Positions 48,377 through 59,338 are shown, counted from the first letter of the stretch. The stretch: 64,000 bases of DNA from Heligmosomoides polygyrus polygyrus (GCA_947396885.1 OX377203.1:29763253-29827252); one strand, 5' to 3'. Made by a program: numbers and translations. The notes: generated by a model not told the origin, from the letters alone.

Positions 48377-48645
48377 GGGTGCGTGTAGCTCAGTCGGACG
48401 AGGTACCGGCTATCGCGTACACCCGATACCACATTCCTGGTTCGAATTTCCCGCCCAGGCCAACCAAGCCTTTCCTTCCTCTGGAGTCCGAGGATTGGTA
48501 CCAGACTGGTCTGGGAAGGATACAGCGATGACTTAATTGAAAGCCAAATACGCATTCAAATCGCCTCCACGATACCCCGTAGAATTAAAGTGCGTGGCGC
48601 ACCCCAAAAAGGATTGAGTGACACCGTTCTTAGTCTTATCGTTTA
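48377..48645 (+). mobile_element. tRNA-derived SINE, reference copy with pol III boxes
   Basis: The head reads like a tRNA gene. A box A match TAGCTCAGTCGG lies at 48386-48397 and a box B match GGTTCGAATTT at 48439-48449, about 50 bp apart. The body follows (ccaggccaaccaagcctttc, then 'gaagtagaatgcgtggcgc'-type sequence, here tagaattaaagtgcgtggcg). It ends in 'ttgagtgacaccgttctta' and a short pyrimidine-rich tail. RNA polymerase III transcription from an internal promoter is the expected route for such SINEs. Confidence 0.88.
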
Positions 48646-48907
48646 ATGCATCTTGGATCTAGAAAGCTCATCGCCGATCCCCCAAGCACGTCAACGAATC
48701 CACAAAGATACTGGTCCACTCCTCACATGATGCCTATCCTCACCTGACACAGCCTATCCCGCAATACCTTCGCTCACCAACTGGAAAAGTGAAAACAGAG
48801 AGCATGTTTTCGGCCGCTGGACGTATTTTAAATGACTTAGAAAAACGCTAATAACAAAAATTAGGGAAGCTACGTTTTTTGAATGTTAACACGTTGAAGA
48901 CTTGTCA

Positions 48908-48972
48908 CACAACAACAACAACGACAACAACAACAACAACAACAACGACAGCAACAACGACAGCAACAACAT
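48908..48972 (+). repeat. (AAC)n microsatellite
   Basis: About 20 copies of aac/acg-interrupted trinucleotides (acaacaacaacgacaacaac). Confidence 0.95.
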
Positions 48973-49483
48973 TCTCACGACACGATGTCGTGTCACGGTC
49001 CCGGCAAAAAACAAGAAAGGTTTCAGGTTTTTCTTTCTCGTATAACAGTCAACAAAACCGTCTCGCAAAGAACTAGAAAGGGTGGGAACTGCGGGTTTTG
49101 TTTGATCCTACATTTTATGATGCCTTGTCGGCGATCATCTTGAACGATAATTCCATATCTGCTCTTACTGAACTGGCTTCAGGATCTGTGTGTGTGGGGT
49201 ATTTGACTCTCTTGCCTTTATCTTTTTTTTCGAAAATAAATGAGTGGAACCGCACACGTGTTCGAAACAGGTAGAGCAGGCTCGCCCAACGATGTTCTCC
49301 TTTAACCACCACTAAGTCACCTAGTGGCCGTTTGCTTGGAATGGATAAAGGACTGGCACGTCTTGGCGTGGTACGAGAAAATCCATTATAGAGGCTGAAA
49401 CGGCATGAAAATAGAATAGTTCAAATGTCAAGTGCTGGAAGGTGAGAACTGCATGGTACCTCTCGAGTCAACGATCGTTAGAG

Positions 49484-49778
49484 GGATAAAGGATAAAGGA
49501 CGGCGTTATTCAATCCCTTTTGGGATGTGTCACGCATTCTACTTCTACGGGATGTCGTGGGGGCGATTTGAATGCGTATTTGGCCATACAATGACTTGCG
49601 GTGGTCAGCCGATGAACAAGTCAGCGCTCTATCCTTGCCAGACAAGGCTGGTACCAATTCACCGACCCCGGAGGGATGGAAGGCTTGGTTGGCCTGAGCG
49701 GGAAATCCGAACCAGGAACCTGGCATCGGGTGCACGCACAGTCGGCGCCTCCTCCGACTGAGCTACACGCGCCCCAAC
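49484..49778 (-). mobile_element. tRNA-derived SINE, full length with pol III boxes
   Basis: In reverse complement the head has box A (inverted 49754-49765) and box B (GGTTCGGATT, inverted 49704-49713). The left end has two copies of ggataaa as a tail repeat ('gggataaaggataaaggacg'). It is the least degraded copy in the window. Confidence 0.9.
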
Positions 49779-50169
49779 GATCGTTACGTTGTAATAAATC
49801 CGCGATAATTCTACAAGGAACCGTGTAAAGCCGGCTCTGAAACGCTCCAAACTTTAGTGGCAAAAAGCTGTTACTCCACGAACGGCCTCGAATTAGCATG
49901 TACTTTGTCGAAGGGTTGGCCATTAGTTTCAAGACAGAGTGCTAGGATAGTTATTAGATCGCTGCATAGTCCATGATTCTGTGCCGTGGTTCAAATACTG
50001 AAGCGGCTTGAGATAGCTAGCGCCTGCTTCAATCGAAAAGTTGCAGATCAAGTGAATTTTTTCTTTTTCCTTAGAGCCCCATGTCGTGCATCCGTCCTGT
50101 AGGCAGTCATCAGCAGGACTTCGTCTTTCTGGCTTTTAAAGTAAGCTATAGGGCAATCTTACGAAGACG

Positions 50170-50877
50170 ATGTTCATGAGGAACGGATGGGTTTCTGATG
50201 CCCCATTCTCGCTCAACGGAACGAACATCTCCGAATGCTCCAGCTGTGTGTACCTGGGTCGCGAAGTCAACATGGCCAACGACCTAGCACCAGAGCTGAG
50301 CAGGAGGAAAAGAGCGGCTTGGGGAGCTTTCAAGAGCGTCGAAGAAGTCGCGAGGAAGACGAAGAACGTCCGACTCCGTGCCCACCTATTCGACTCCACT
50401 GTTCTTCCTGCCCTAACATACGCCTCAGAGACCTGGGCTATGCGAAAGCAGGATGAACACGCGATCAGCGTCGCGCAGCGTGGAATCGAGAGGACGATGC
50501 TTGGAGTGAAACGACTCACGCAAGTGAGAGAAGGCCTCCGGAGTTCCGAGCTTCGCCGACGCTCGAAGATCAGAGACGCTGTCGCGTGGGCCAAGTTGTC
50601 GAAAATTAGGTGGGCCGGCCACGTAATGCGCTTCGCAGACACCCGCTGGACGAGAGCCATCACCGACTGGATTCCGCGGGATGTCAAAAGAACACCAGGA
50701 CGCCCACCAACGCGTTGGTCGGACTTCTTCGTGAAAGCCCTGAACGACCGATATGACGCTCTTCGTGTCCCTCGAGCGAGGAGGATCCATTGGACCACTC
50801 TGGCACGCGACAGGGACGAATGGAGACGCTGCTGGCACCCGCTCGAGCAATTCGATGATCAACGGGACGACAGGTGA
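50170..50877 (+). mobile_element. RTE-type LINE C-terminal ORF (235 codons)
   Basis: An uninterrupted frame encodes the post-catalytic part of an RTE-clade [64 protein letters not shown] and [13 protein letters not shown]. Such blocks characterise the C-terminal region in nematode RTE elements. The reverse-transcriptase core and endonuclease are absent, so it is 5'-truncated, as is usual for LINE insertions. The open frame suggests it is younger than the RTE pieces at 9.0, 19.4 and 20.6 kb. Confidence 0.92.
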
Positions 50878-51183
50878 TACAGGTGATAGGGCAGCGTAAC
50901 ATGGGACGCTCTGAATTTCTACGTTAACATAGGTCGATGTGCATCTTTTAACTGCACTTCTCAGTACAAAGCTTATCGCTGTCCCGAACACTGAAGATTG
51001 CTCATTTTCTTCGTGATGAATCCCCTAAATTTCGGTTCAGCGTGGCTAGTAGTACCAAGCTCCTTTCAACCTGAAGTAGGAAATTACTTTAGCGAGCGGG
51101 CTCACAGCGAGTGGTACCCACATAGTTCAGCGTTGGGAAAATGTAATAACATGGCGTTGAATCTTTTTGCGATGCGCTCCCAA

Positions 51184-51270
51184 GCAAATCTTTCGTACCA
51201 GGCGGAACTCGAATCTGCATCCTCCGCAATCTAGGCAAGAAGCTTGCACTTCTCACCACCGGCGTGTTCT
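51184..51270 (-). repeat. tRNA-like sequence
   Basis: In reverse complement there is a box-A-like TGGTGAGAAGTG and a box-B-like GATTCGAGTTCC, followed by GCCTGGTACG. The order and spacing resemble a tRNA and the elements at 17.5 and 51.7 kb. Acceptor-stem pairing is poor, so it is probably a tRNA-derived repeat and not a tRNA gene. Confidence 0.5.
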
Positions 51271-51719
51271 TATGGACTGCAAAATCCACGGCATCCTTAA
51301 CCTACAGGGTTTTCCAAGAAATCAATCTTTTTCATGGTAAACACGAAGTCCTAGGGAAACTTTCCATGCGAATCTGTAGAAGGTGTCTATTATGTTGAAA
51401 TTCGTGGTGTTCTACGATGTCCTGTGACGCGTGTTGCTGCTGATGCAGTTTTGCACAGCTTACGGTTTCGATTACATATGTTAGCGTTGCTCTTGAATTT
51501 TTGTTTTGCTTCTAAAGCCACATACGCCTGTTTTTCTACTCCTTGAATAAGCAAACAAGTAAACAAACGTCGTTGCGTGGGCTGTCAGCACACACCTGTG
51601 ATATCACGATGAGCCTATCGGCAATATAAGCATGGAACCAGCTCAGCTGAAGGGCTCGAGAGAAATGATTCCTACTGAGGCAATACGCTGTTTCAAGGTT
51701 GCTTGGTTGACTCGAAAGT

Positions 51720-51794
51720 TGTGCCAGGTGAGACTCGAACCTACGCCACTGCATTTCGAACAGGATACTACGCCATTACACCATCAACTCTGCT
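51720..51794 (-). repeat. tRNA-like sequence
   Basis: In reverse complement, box A TGGTGTAATGGC (inverted 51772-51783) and box B GGTTCGAGTCTC (inverted at 51731-51741) are correctly ordered and spaced for a tRNA. The 3' part CACCTGGCAC resembles the CGCCTGGCGC end of the 17.5-kb element. It could be a decayed tRNA gene or a second tRNA-derived repeat family. Confidence 0.5.
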
Positions 51795-51799
51795 TGACT

Positions 51800-53330
51800 G
51801 TAAGCGATCGCCCACTATTGCTTCGTTGCAACGAACTAAAAGATATCAGCGATCATCCATGACTTCGAGATCAGTTGGACGCCGATGTCAACGTGGAACC
51901 AGCTAAGGGAGAGGCCTCCTCACGGAGCTGTCCCAAGTATGTCTGGATGCGAACAAGTCTCAGTAACTACAGCTTGAAGCGTGAAAAAAATGAACAGCAC
52001 CTTCCTTGTGGTTTGGGACGATTGTGTTTCTTTACACCCTTCAGAAAGCGAATTCCTAGAGGGCCGCAGAGGCCAGAATGCGCTTCTCTCTAGCCACTAT
52101 ATGCATGGTCGTACGACAAAGATTAAGATCTCCCTGCATACTTTATGTCAGCTGAAATTTCGAAGAGTTCTACCTCTAGTCGCCTAGAAAAAAGAACCAC
52201 TTTCTATAACAGTAAGCATAGTCTTTCAATATACTTACTATTACAAAACCCTCTACTCACTATACTTACTGCATAGGTTTCCTCTGATTCGACATAAACC
52301 CGGTGTGTGCGTTGACTATCAGGCGCTAAATTTTTGAACAAAATTTTTTCAAACAAAATTCAGACTATCAACCAAATGAAAACCGCAAACGAGTCCAGCG
52401 AACGATTTTCCCCTGCCCAAAAAATTGTTGCTTCGTCGTATATTCAAATGACCTTGAAAAGTCATTTCATTTTAAAAAAATAAATAAAAAGTTTGATACC
52501 AATTCACTGCGTTCACGTTCTTGAAGCAGGTGAATATCAATTTCCAAGGAAAGTCACAGTGAACGCTTTGAATCGAAGAATTGTCTGACCTTTTTAAAGT
52601 GTGTAGTTAAATCTGGATTACACCCGCTTCGATCTCGAAAGTATTCAATTTGGCGAGAAATTGTATCTTTCGATTTCGACCCCTCTCCTAATTTTGCCCG
52701 AGATCCACAGAGGCTGCCTCATGATATGTGAGCGCTAGTGAGCAAGTTCAGGAGAAGGACACGGTGGACATGGAAGAGGCGCAGCGCTACGTGCAGGGCA
52801 TCCTCTCAAGTTCAAGAACGGCCTATTTCGTCCTAGCATCAATTGTTTTCAGCACCGTTTTCTTTTTAAAATAATTTTTTAAAATATTCTTCTTCCCATT
52901 GTTCGTTGCGATGCCATTCTCATTTCTTGACTTTTATATTCGTGTACCGTTGTGTTGCTTTTTGAAACATGCGTGGCATATAAAAAATTTGAAATTTCAT
53001 GGTGACATTTCCCAGCAATTTTCCTTCACATATTACTGGACAAAGAACAACAAAATTGTCGATCGTCGATCCATTGCAAACCAAAAAAATCCCTTTAAAA
53101 TTTAGCTACATTTCTGAAACATTGCGCTAAATCATTAAACCAGATATTAACGGAAAACGATGTTAGTTCATTAAATGGTTACCGTGAAATGTATACCCTT
53201 TTGCAGATTAATGAGAGGTGGCCTAGGGACTGTTCTGCTTCAATTTGCGGCGCGATATTGACCATGGCAAAGAACATGCACTCTTCAAAACCACTGAAAG
53301 AACTTCTTTGCCGCTCTGAAAAACTCTATG
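51800..53330. other. No recognisable gene
   Basis: This is where the last exon of ula-1 would be expected. I translated the minus strand and did not find the AAQEVIK-like segment that ends this family. Confidence 0.45.
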
Positions 53331-53336
53331 CTTTAC

Positions 53337-56300
53337 CTCCTATGAGACTAGCAATGACGTGCAGCTCTCCAGCCCCGTATCGGCAGATCTCCGCTATGGC
53401 GTTCTGTGGTACTTGAGCCATAATCGACTCGGGATTCTCGACCTAAACTACACCATTTATCAGGTGACTCCAACTACTACATTAAAAAACGACCTTCGAC
53501 GATGAAATAATGGATATCACACGTTGTTTGAGATCCAGGGCATCGATTGTGCACGGCACACCATTGGTTCCAGGATACCTAAAAGTAGGTTATTTCCATT
53601 CCCCATGTGAGTGGACCCACGGATGCTTCCTGTTAATACGGAGATACTCATAACGACCCACCTCCCTTTCTCTCGCTGAAATTTATCGGCAGCTCGTAGA
53701 AGGAGGAACCATACGGCTGCTGAGACACTTCCGTCGTCTTCGGTTGAGTTCGCTATGCCACTGAGTAGTTCCTGAACAATTGCACCTTTTAGCAGTAGCT
53801 GCGTCGATCACATGTAGCGCTGCCGAAGCAGAAGTTCGCTTGCGCTCGTTACGAATAAATTTCGGATAGTTTAGCATTTCGGATAGCCCGTTTGGTCAAG
53901 GCGGGAAATCGAACCAGGAACCTGGCATCGGGTGCACGCGACAGCCGGTGCCTCCTTGGACCGCGCTCCACATGGCCACGGTACTTCATGCAAAGTCGAC
54001 AGGTAACCTTATGACGTACCTGGAACGCCTTGGACGAATCTCTTTCTGAACCACGTTGAAGACGGATTCCATTGGAATTCTTGCAGAATCGATAGCAGAG
54101 ATCCTCTGAGATCATATTTTCGATGCCTGAAACATAACGTCGAAAGCAATTCTCAAGCTTTGATGGCAGTTCAACGTCATCCAAAAAAGTTGTTTTTGTA
54201 TTTAGGCCTATGTCATACCACCGCTCACCCCGAGCGAAGCCTAATGATAAGCTTCCATATCGATCGCGCGAAGCGATGAGTCGATATGGGAGCCTATCAT
54301 TAGGCTTCGCTCGGGGTGAGCGATGGTATGACATAGGCGTTTTTTTTGGAGTCGACCTCAACAAAATGTATGCCCTAAATTTCGGATTCTGAGTCTTCGT
54401 ACACAAGCTAACGTAGGGTGATTCCACATCTCTCAAACCTTGAACAGCAGACCCGACACTTTTCACAACCTCAAGCTAGAATGACCCACTCAACCACTCT
54501 GGTATGAAATAAGGTGAAAATCAAGATTGTAGTGACGTCGGCCCACTATAAAACTATGCGCATAAAGTTTTCGAGAATCCGTAGTGCTTATTCATAAACA
54601 CACCTCTCTCCTTTTCGACTTCCTTTGTGTATCTCAGCACTTCAGCCGCATCCTCATGCGCCTTTTCGCGGAAAATTGATGCCAGATAGGAGTACCTGCA
54701 AAGGACTGACCTGACAATAGGAGATCTGTCAATGCAGCTAGGATTAGGACAAAAGGGAAAGAAGAAACTATTATGGACTGAGGGGGGGGGGCGATACAGG
54801 CATCTTCATAGATGAAGGCAGAAGCGTGCCGTGAAAAGCATGTATGCACCGACCTCTTACTGTCACTGGTCATGTCAGGAAGTGTACCAGTCAGTGGAAG
54901 TACTCCGTGAGCTTCAACGAATCGTCGCAGACCAGTGCAAATAAGCCAGAAGGGTTGCACACAACTCGACGATTCATCGCAGTTCGGGTCCGTCAGAATG
55001 CTCTTTACATGATGCGGAACCTAAACAACCTCTTCAAATTACTCCAATTACTACCACGCATAACAGGATCTACCTCCGTCCTGTGCATGGCCCGAGGCAA
55101 AGCTGCCTTAGCTTCGTTGAAGTTTTCGGCCTCTAGAGAACCAGATTCCGCTTCTCGTCGCATCTTCCACAAAACTTCCAGGAACTGCTTCCTCTTTGCG
55201 TATGTGTCAGGAAAGGCATTCTCATCGCCAACGGCCTTAATTTTAAGAGTAGTAAGATTAATCGGAAGAGTAAAATTCTACGAGGGGAAGAGAAAAAGAT
55301 GGTCATAATTGAAGGTATGGGTTTCAGAAGACAATCAATCGTCTAGATCGAACTCAATTTGAACAAGAAGACAGGAAAACCAAACCCTACTAATAATTCA
55401 CTGCACACTACACCTTTCCTTATTGAACAGTTTTCACACTTCTAGGACGCCAGTGCAACTAAGAACCTGTTCATAGTCAGCGACTGGTCGCTCCAACAAA
55501 ACAGCCAGTGGTTCAATGTCGAACAGACGACTGGTCGCCATCAGTCGATATGAGTGGCTTGCTCGATGAGCCACTATCGCAGCGAGCTGCGAACAGGCTT
55601 AAAGCTGTGTACTATACATTTGATTCGATCGAAAATCTTCAGATAATTGGATGATTCGTATAACGCTACTTCCGCGGACCCCAAATTTTTGGATGAATCG
55701 GATAACGGCGATTTTGCGGATTCCGGATTTTTAGATGATTCGGATCGAGATATCCGAATCGAATATGCTAAAATGATTCATTCGGATCCAATCTGTACTA
55801 TATACTAAACCCACCTTTCTGTAGGATTTCAGCGCAATCAAGTACAACAGGATGTACGGTGTGTGCCGTAACTCCTCCAATGACATCGACTCGATATCCG
55901 TTTGGTCTGCCATTTCTTGCAGTTTCGGGAACGGCATGTCGATCCTACAACTGAGCAGTGCATTTCGATTAACAAGTGTCAATGCGTCCAACTACCTCAG
56001 GTCTGGCAGACCATTCTCCTCATGGTTATTCGCAATCGTGTGCTCTTGAACAAAGATACGAATGTAGCCCAGTAAACCGTATGTCCTAAAAGCGATTACG
56101 GTCTGACATATAAGAATGCTAGCATTCTGCTACAGGATCTATTAAGACTACCTCGCTGATATGAACGGCACTCCACGTGCGAATAAATAGGATGATATTC
56201 TAACCGCCACATCTTCGGGTAGATTCGTTCCGACAACGACGAGAAACTGCAGCATAAGAGCTAGATCCTCATCAGACAAGTCAAGCGGAGACAAGAGAAG

Positions 56301-58744
56301 TGAGTGTCCGATGACCGACGGATTCAACTCCTAAAGTAAATTGATTCTATGAACAAACATCTCTTGCAGGATGTGATTTCTTACTGTGGTTGTGGTAGCA
56401 CTGCGTTCACCCCTAAGCCATTCTGGGTTCGGATCGCGTCCAGGATAACATAGTCTCCTATACACCTGTATGATCGCTGAACGAGGATACTCTCACACGC
56501 TCATTTACCTCCAACTTTTAGCTCTCATCATGCGCAGCTACTGATCCAAGACGCATGAAAAATATACACTCATGAAAGCTCAGGGCCACTGCTCTTGTTA
56601 GCTCTGCGTCATTTCACTGCCGTTGTGAATTGAACGGTGAATCCGTACCACTGTTTGCATCGGAAGGATGAAGAGCAGGCTTGTTTATTCGTATTAAGCC
56701 TCCATGACTCAAATATGCATTCAAATTCCCCAATGATAGAAGTAGTGTGTGTGGCGCAATCAAAACGTGGTTAAGTCCTACCTTCGTCCACATCAGTCGA
56801 ACAAGTGGCGATTTTCGCAAGAACTGCTGCTGCACTATGAACTTTTCCCTGCCATAAATAGAACTAAAAATGCACCTAGATGCCTCGCTCTTAATGCGTA
56901 TGGCCCAAAATTTCCAACAAATTTTTGGAAGCATGTGTTTTCAAATTTAGCGCCACTCTTAGCCGATGATCGAACGGTCTCTTGCTTTCTAAAGTACATT
57001 TTCTCTAGATCCTTAAATATATAAAGGACAAAGGATAGAGGACAGCTTTACTCAATCCACGATGGCATGCATCCTACCTCTAGGGATATCGTGAGGCAAA
57101 CTCAATGCGTGCTTGGCCTGTACAATAGACATTGGATCCGACGCCGATTCGGATAATTGAAATCCGTTCTTTCTTTCAAACCCGGTTAAAAGGACTATGC
57201 GAATAATGGCACCTTTGAAAAGCCTCGAATCTTGGGATGATTCAGGAAAGGCTAGCTGCAACAAGAGATGACGTAAATAACTCATTTTTGGGATGTCCCA
57301 AATAACTGATTCATCTTCGGATCTCACATCAGATATTCGAATAGGATGGAACATCAGATTTCTGATCAAAATCACATATCTGAATTATCCGAAAGTCCGA
57401 CCTAGTAAAAATCACCCCTATCCGAATCGCCCTAAGATCCAGGCCTAACTCAAAAATCCCATTGTTCGCACACTCCTTTTACCAGGATTTAAAAAAAGAC
57501 ATACGAATTGTCCGAATCGGTGTCGGATCCAAAGTCTACTATACAAAGACCTACAGTGGCCAGCCGAGGAACAGTGTTCGATGTTCTTTCCATTTCAGGC
57601 AAGCCCGGCGCTAGGTTACTGAGTCAGGAGGGATGGTAGAGTTGAATGGCTTTGCCGAGAAATCCGAACCAAGGGTCTGTGATTGGATGTACGTGACACC
57701 CAGCGCCTTTTGCTGCGCTACCACGCGTTCAACGGGGTTAAGATAAGGATAAAGGATGGCGGTCCGTTTTGTGATGCACCACGTATTCTACTTCTTTGGA
57801 CTTTCGTAGAGGAGATTTGAATGCGTATTTGGCCGACACCATGACTTACGGTGTGGGTCTTCATACTCTGTCTTCCTCTCTTTCCAAGGGGTTAATCGGC
57901 AATTATCAGCCTTTTGTATCATGTCATGGGCCACGCACTTAGGTTTTAGATCGCCTGGATGCGTGTCCGCCTTATGCAATAACTGTCCGCCTCTGGCAAT
58001 GCGAAAACCATTGCGTAGACCAAATAGGGTTTCAGAGGGCATTCTGTTGGCGATCTGCATGCTACAACAGAAATCTGATAGGATTTCGCCCTCGACGTCA
58101 ATCTGGTAGGATCTCGCCGTCAACGTCGAAATGGGCGATTTGTCCTGGCATGGGCGCGAATAACGTCTGAAATCGGCAAGGAATAACGACGAGAACCGCC
58201 CCATCCTTGTAACCGGCCTAACGTATGGTAAAGCGGTAAGTATAGATGAAGCGCATTCTCTGCGCAACTTGTGAATCACTAGAGGCGAGATGTGAACTCT
58301 CTGGGACTAGAATGATGTCAAAGCTTCGCGACTGATTTAACTTTCCACGTGTTGGCGTATTCACACGAAAGGATCACAGCTACAGACGAAGGAACTGACA
58401 GACATTAAATTCACTGTTCCCACCTTTAGGTACTCAATAGTAGCATCTGCTCGTGGTCGTCCGAGGTCTGACTCTCGAAGAAAGAAATTCTGGCCAAGAT
58501 CAGGAGTTTCGACGAACGCGCTGTCAACAATGCACACCGACTGAATGCCGGCCAACACGAGACTCTTCAGGATCTCCGTGCCTAATGGGATAGTAGCATT
58601 GATAGGAAAACCAATACGGATATGAAAGCACTCGCGCCTACCTAGAGCCGACGAGCCTAGCACACAAACGGAGGTCCGAGCAATGGAACTCTGGCCTTCT
58701 TCGCCCCAAAGGCGTAGCTGGCGATCGTATCGTACCTCGTCCAT
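53337..58744 (-). CDS. ula-1: NEDD8-activating enzyme E1 regulatory subunit (NAE1/APPBP1), 12 exons
   Basis: Exons (minus strand) 58744-58642, 58581-58424, 56330-56152, 56085-55996, 55944-55815, 55235-55074, 55020-54854, 54695-54604, 54126-54020, 53771-53662, 53578-53494 and 53442-53337 join in phase to 496 codons (human NAE1: 534 aa). Markers: YDRQLRLWGEEGQ, GTEILKSLVLAGIQ, RTYGLLGYIRIFVQEH, IDMPFPKLQEMAD, LPLTGTLPDMTSDSKR, ISEDLCYRFCKNS and AEICRYGAGELHVIASLIGG. The protein pairs with UBA3 to adenylate NEDD8 for cullin neddylation. Like other NAE1 proteins it carries the inactive half of the E1 and no catalytic Cys is expected. The family's last 35 residues after IGG are not found; an in-frame TAG follows three codons later if unspliced. 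Repeats fill intron 2. The gene sits 270 bp after mmab-1, probably in an operon. Confidence 0.95.
54205..54340. mobile_element. 136-bp palindromic MITE in a ula-1 intron
   Basis: The outer ends 'ggcctatgtcatacca' and 'tggtatgacataggcg' begin a palindrome that continues through 'cgctcaccccgagcgaagcc' almost to the centre at about 54272. It lies between ula-1 exons 8 and 9. Confidence 0.9.
55610..55806. mobile_element. 'gattcgga' MITE in a ula-1 intron
   Basis: The ends 'gtactatac' and 'gtactatatac' are inverted and the interior is rich in gattcgga motifs on both strands. It resembles the 416-bp element at 57126-57541. A hAT-like 'gttcatagtcagcgactggt' stretch precedes it at about 55470-55605. 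Confidence 0.65.
57025..57720 (-). mobile_element. tRNA-derived SINE split by a MITE
   Basis: The left part (ggacaaaggatagaggacag through 'gcttggcctgtacaa') and the right part ('tacaaagacctacagtggcc' to 'gctgcgctaccacgcg') are consecutive parts of one SINE in reverse orientation. They are separated by 416 bp at 57126-57541. It sits in ula-1 intron 2. Confidence 0.8.
57126..57541. mobile_element. 416-bp MITE inserted in the SINE
   Basis: The ends are tagacattggatccgac and its inverted partner gtcggatccaaagtcta. It is flanked by a 5-bp duplication TACAA at 57121-57125 and 57542-57546, which falls inside the interrupted SINE. The interior is gattcgga-rich with no ORF. Confidence 0.85.
57738..57860 (-). 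mobile_element. tRNA-derived SINE, truncated
   Basis: Tail and body only ('gataaggataaaggatggc', 'tgatgcaccacgtattctac', 'gaatgcgtatttggccgac'). The head is missing beyond about 57860. It lies in ula-1 intron 2. Confidence 0.8.
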
Positions 58745-58845
58745 AGCAAGGACGCTTCGTGGTACTTCCAATCTATATCCAATGTAAGGTAAGGCGGAAC
58801 CTCGTTAAAATGTCGAAGCAATAGAACCGAGCAGATAAAACCAGT

Positions 58846-58854
58846 CTGTCAATT
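58846..58854 (-). promoter_or_regulatory. Candidate trans-splice acceptor for ula-1
   Basis: In the 270 bp between mmab-1 and ula-1, the minus strand has 'gctaaattgacag' ending about 100 nt upstream of the ula-1 ATG. It is a weaker acceptor than those of the other genes. Internal operon genes usually receive SL2-type leaders at such a site. Confidence 0.4.
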
Positions 58855-58873
58855 TAGCAAATACTCCGAAATA

Positions 58874-58879
58874 TTTATT
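58874..58879 (-). terminator. AATAAA polyadenylation signal for mmab-1
   Basis: In the reverse strand a canonical AATAAA lies about 135 nt beyond the mmab-1 stop and about 130 nt before the ula-1 start, the usual placement between two genes of a nematode operon. Confidence 0.65.
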
Positions 58880-59014
58880 GAATCTCACTTCACGGCATAA
58901 GGAAACAAAGGCACCAGAGGGACACCTGCACCACGCACAGGACTAGGATAGCACCAGAAGGGCAACTTTACAATATAAAACAGACTCATGCTGCAAAAGG
59001 AGCAACGGTAATAT

Positions 59015-59338
59015 TTACAGTTTCTTTCGCTCCCACTTCTGATTCACAAAGGTATCTGGGCGGAGGTATGTCAACTCGTCCGTCTTGTTCTTCATGCAGG
59101 CATAGCGACCCAGAACAAACAGCAGGTCGCTCATTCTGGAACAGAGCACATCGGATAGGAGAGTGATGGCAGCTAGACCGTAGGAAGAGGTTATTGAGGC
59201 ACATAACGCTTACCTGTTCAGGAACTTCATCGCTTGCGGGTCCGCTTGCTCGGACCTCACTAGAGGCACAACGCTACGCTCGGCACGGCGGCAAACGGCA
59301 CGGGCATACTGTAGGTGAGATGACGTAAGGCCTCCACC
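59015..59338 (-). CDS. mmab-1: Cob(I)alamin adenosyltransferase (MMAB), last two exons
   Basis: Exons 59338-59214 and 59135-59015 (minus strand) join in phase and end in TAA. The first encodes SSHLQYARAVCRRAERSVVP and QADPQAMKFLNR, and the second RMSDLLFVLGRYACMKN with a lysine-rich end. These are the C-terminal MMAB helices, including the CRRAER motif that contributes to the active site. The enzyme transfers adenosyl from ATP to cob(I)alamin in mitochondria, supplying methylmalonyl-CoA mutase. Roughly two thirds of the protein must be encoded upstream (higher coordinates). I could not find those exons before 64 kb, so they may be beyond a long, repeat-filled intron or missing. Its stop is 270 bp from ula-1 on the same strand. 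Confidence 0.92.

Noticed and set aside
48908..49068. ORFs through the (AAC)n tract
   Set aside because: Poly-Thr/poly-Leu translations of a microsatellite.
50136..50991. Minus-strand ORFs of 188-220 codons opposite the RTE ORF
   Set aside because: Shadow frames of the plus-strand RTE C-terminal ORF, which carries the conserved motifs.
53181..53315. A thirteenth ula-1 exon beginning at 53315
   Set aside because: It would need a 21-bp intron after the exon ending at 53337, and its translation does not resemble the family C-terminus.
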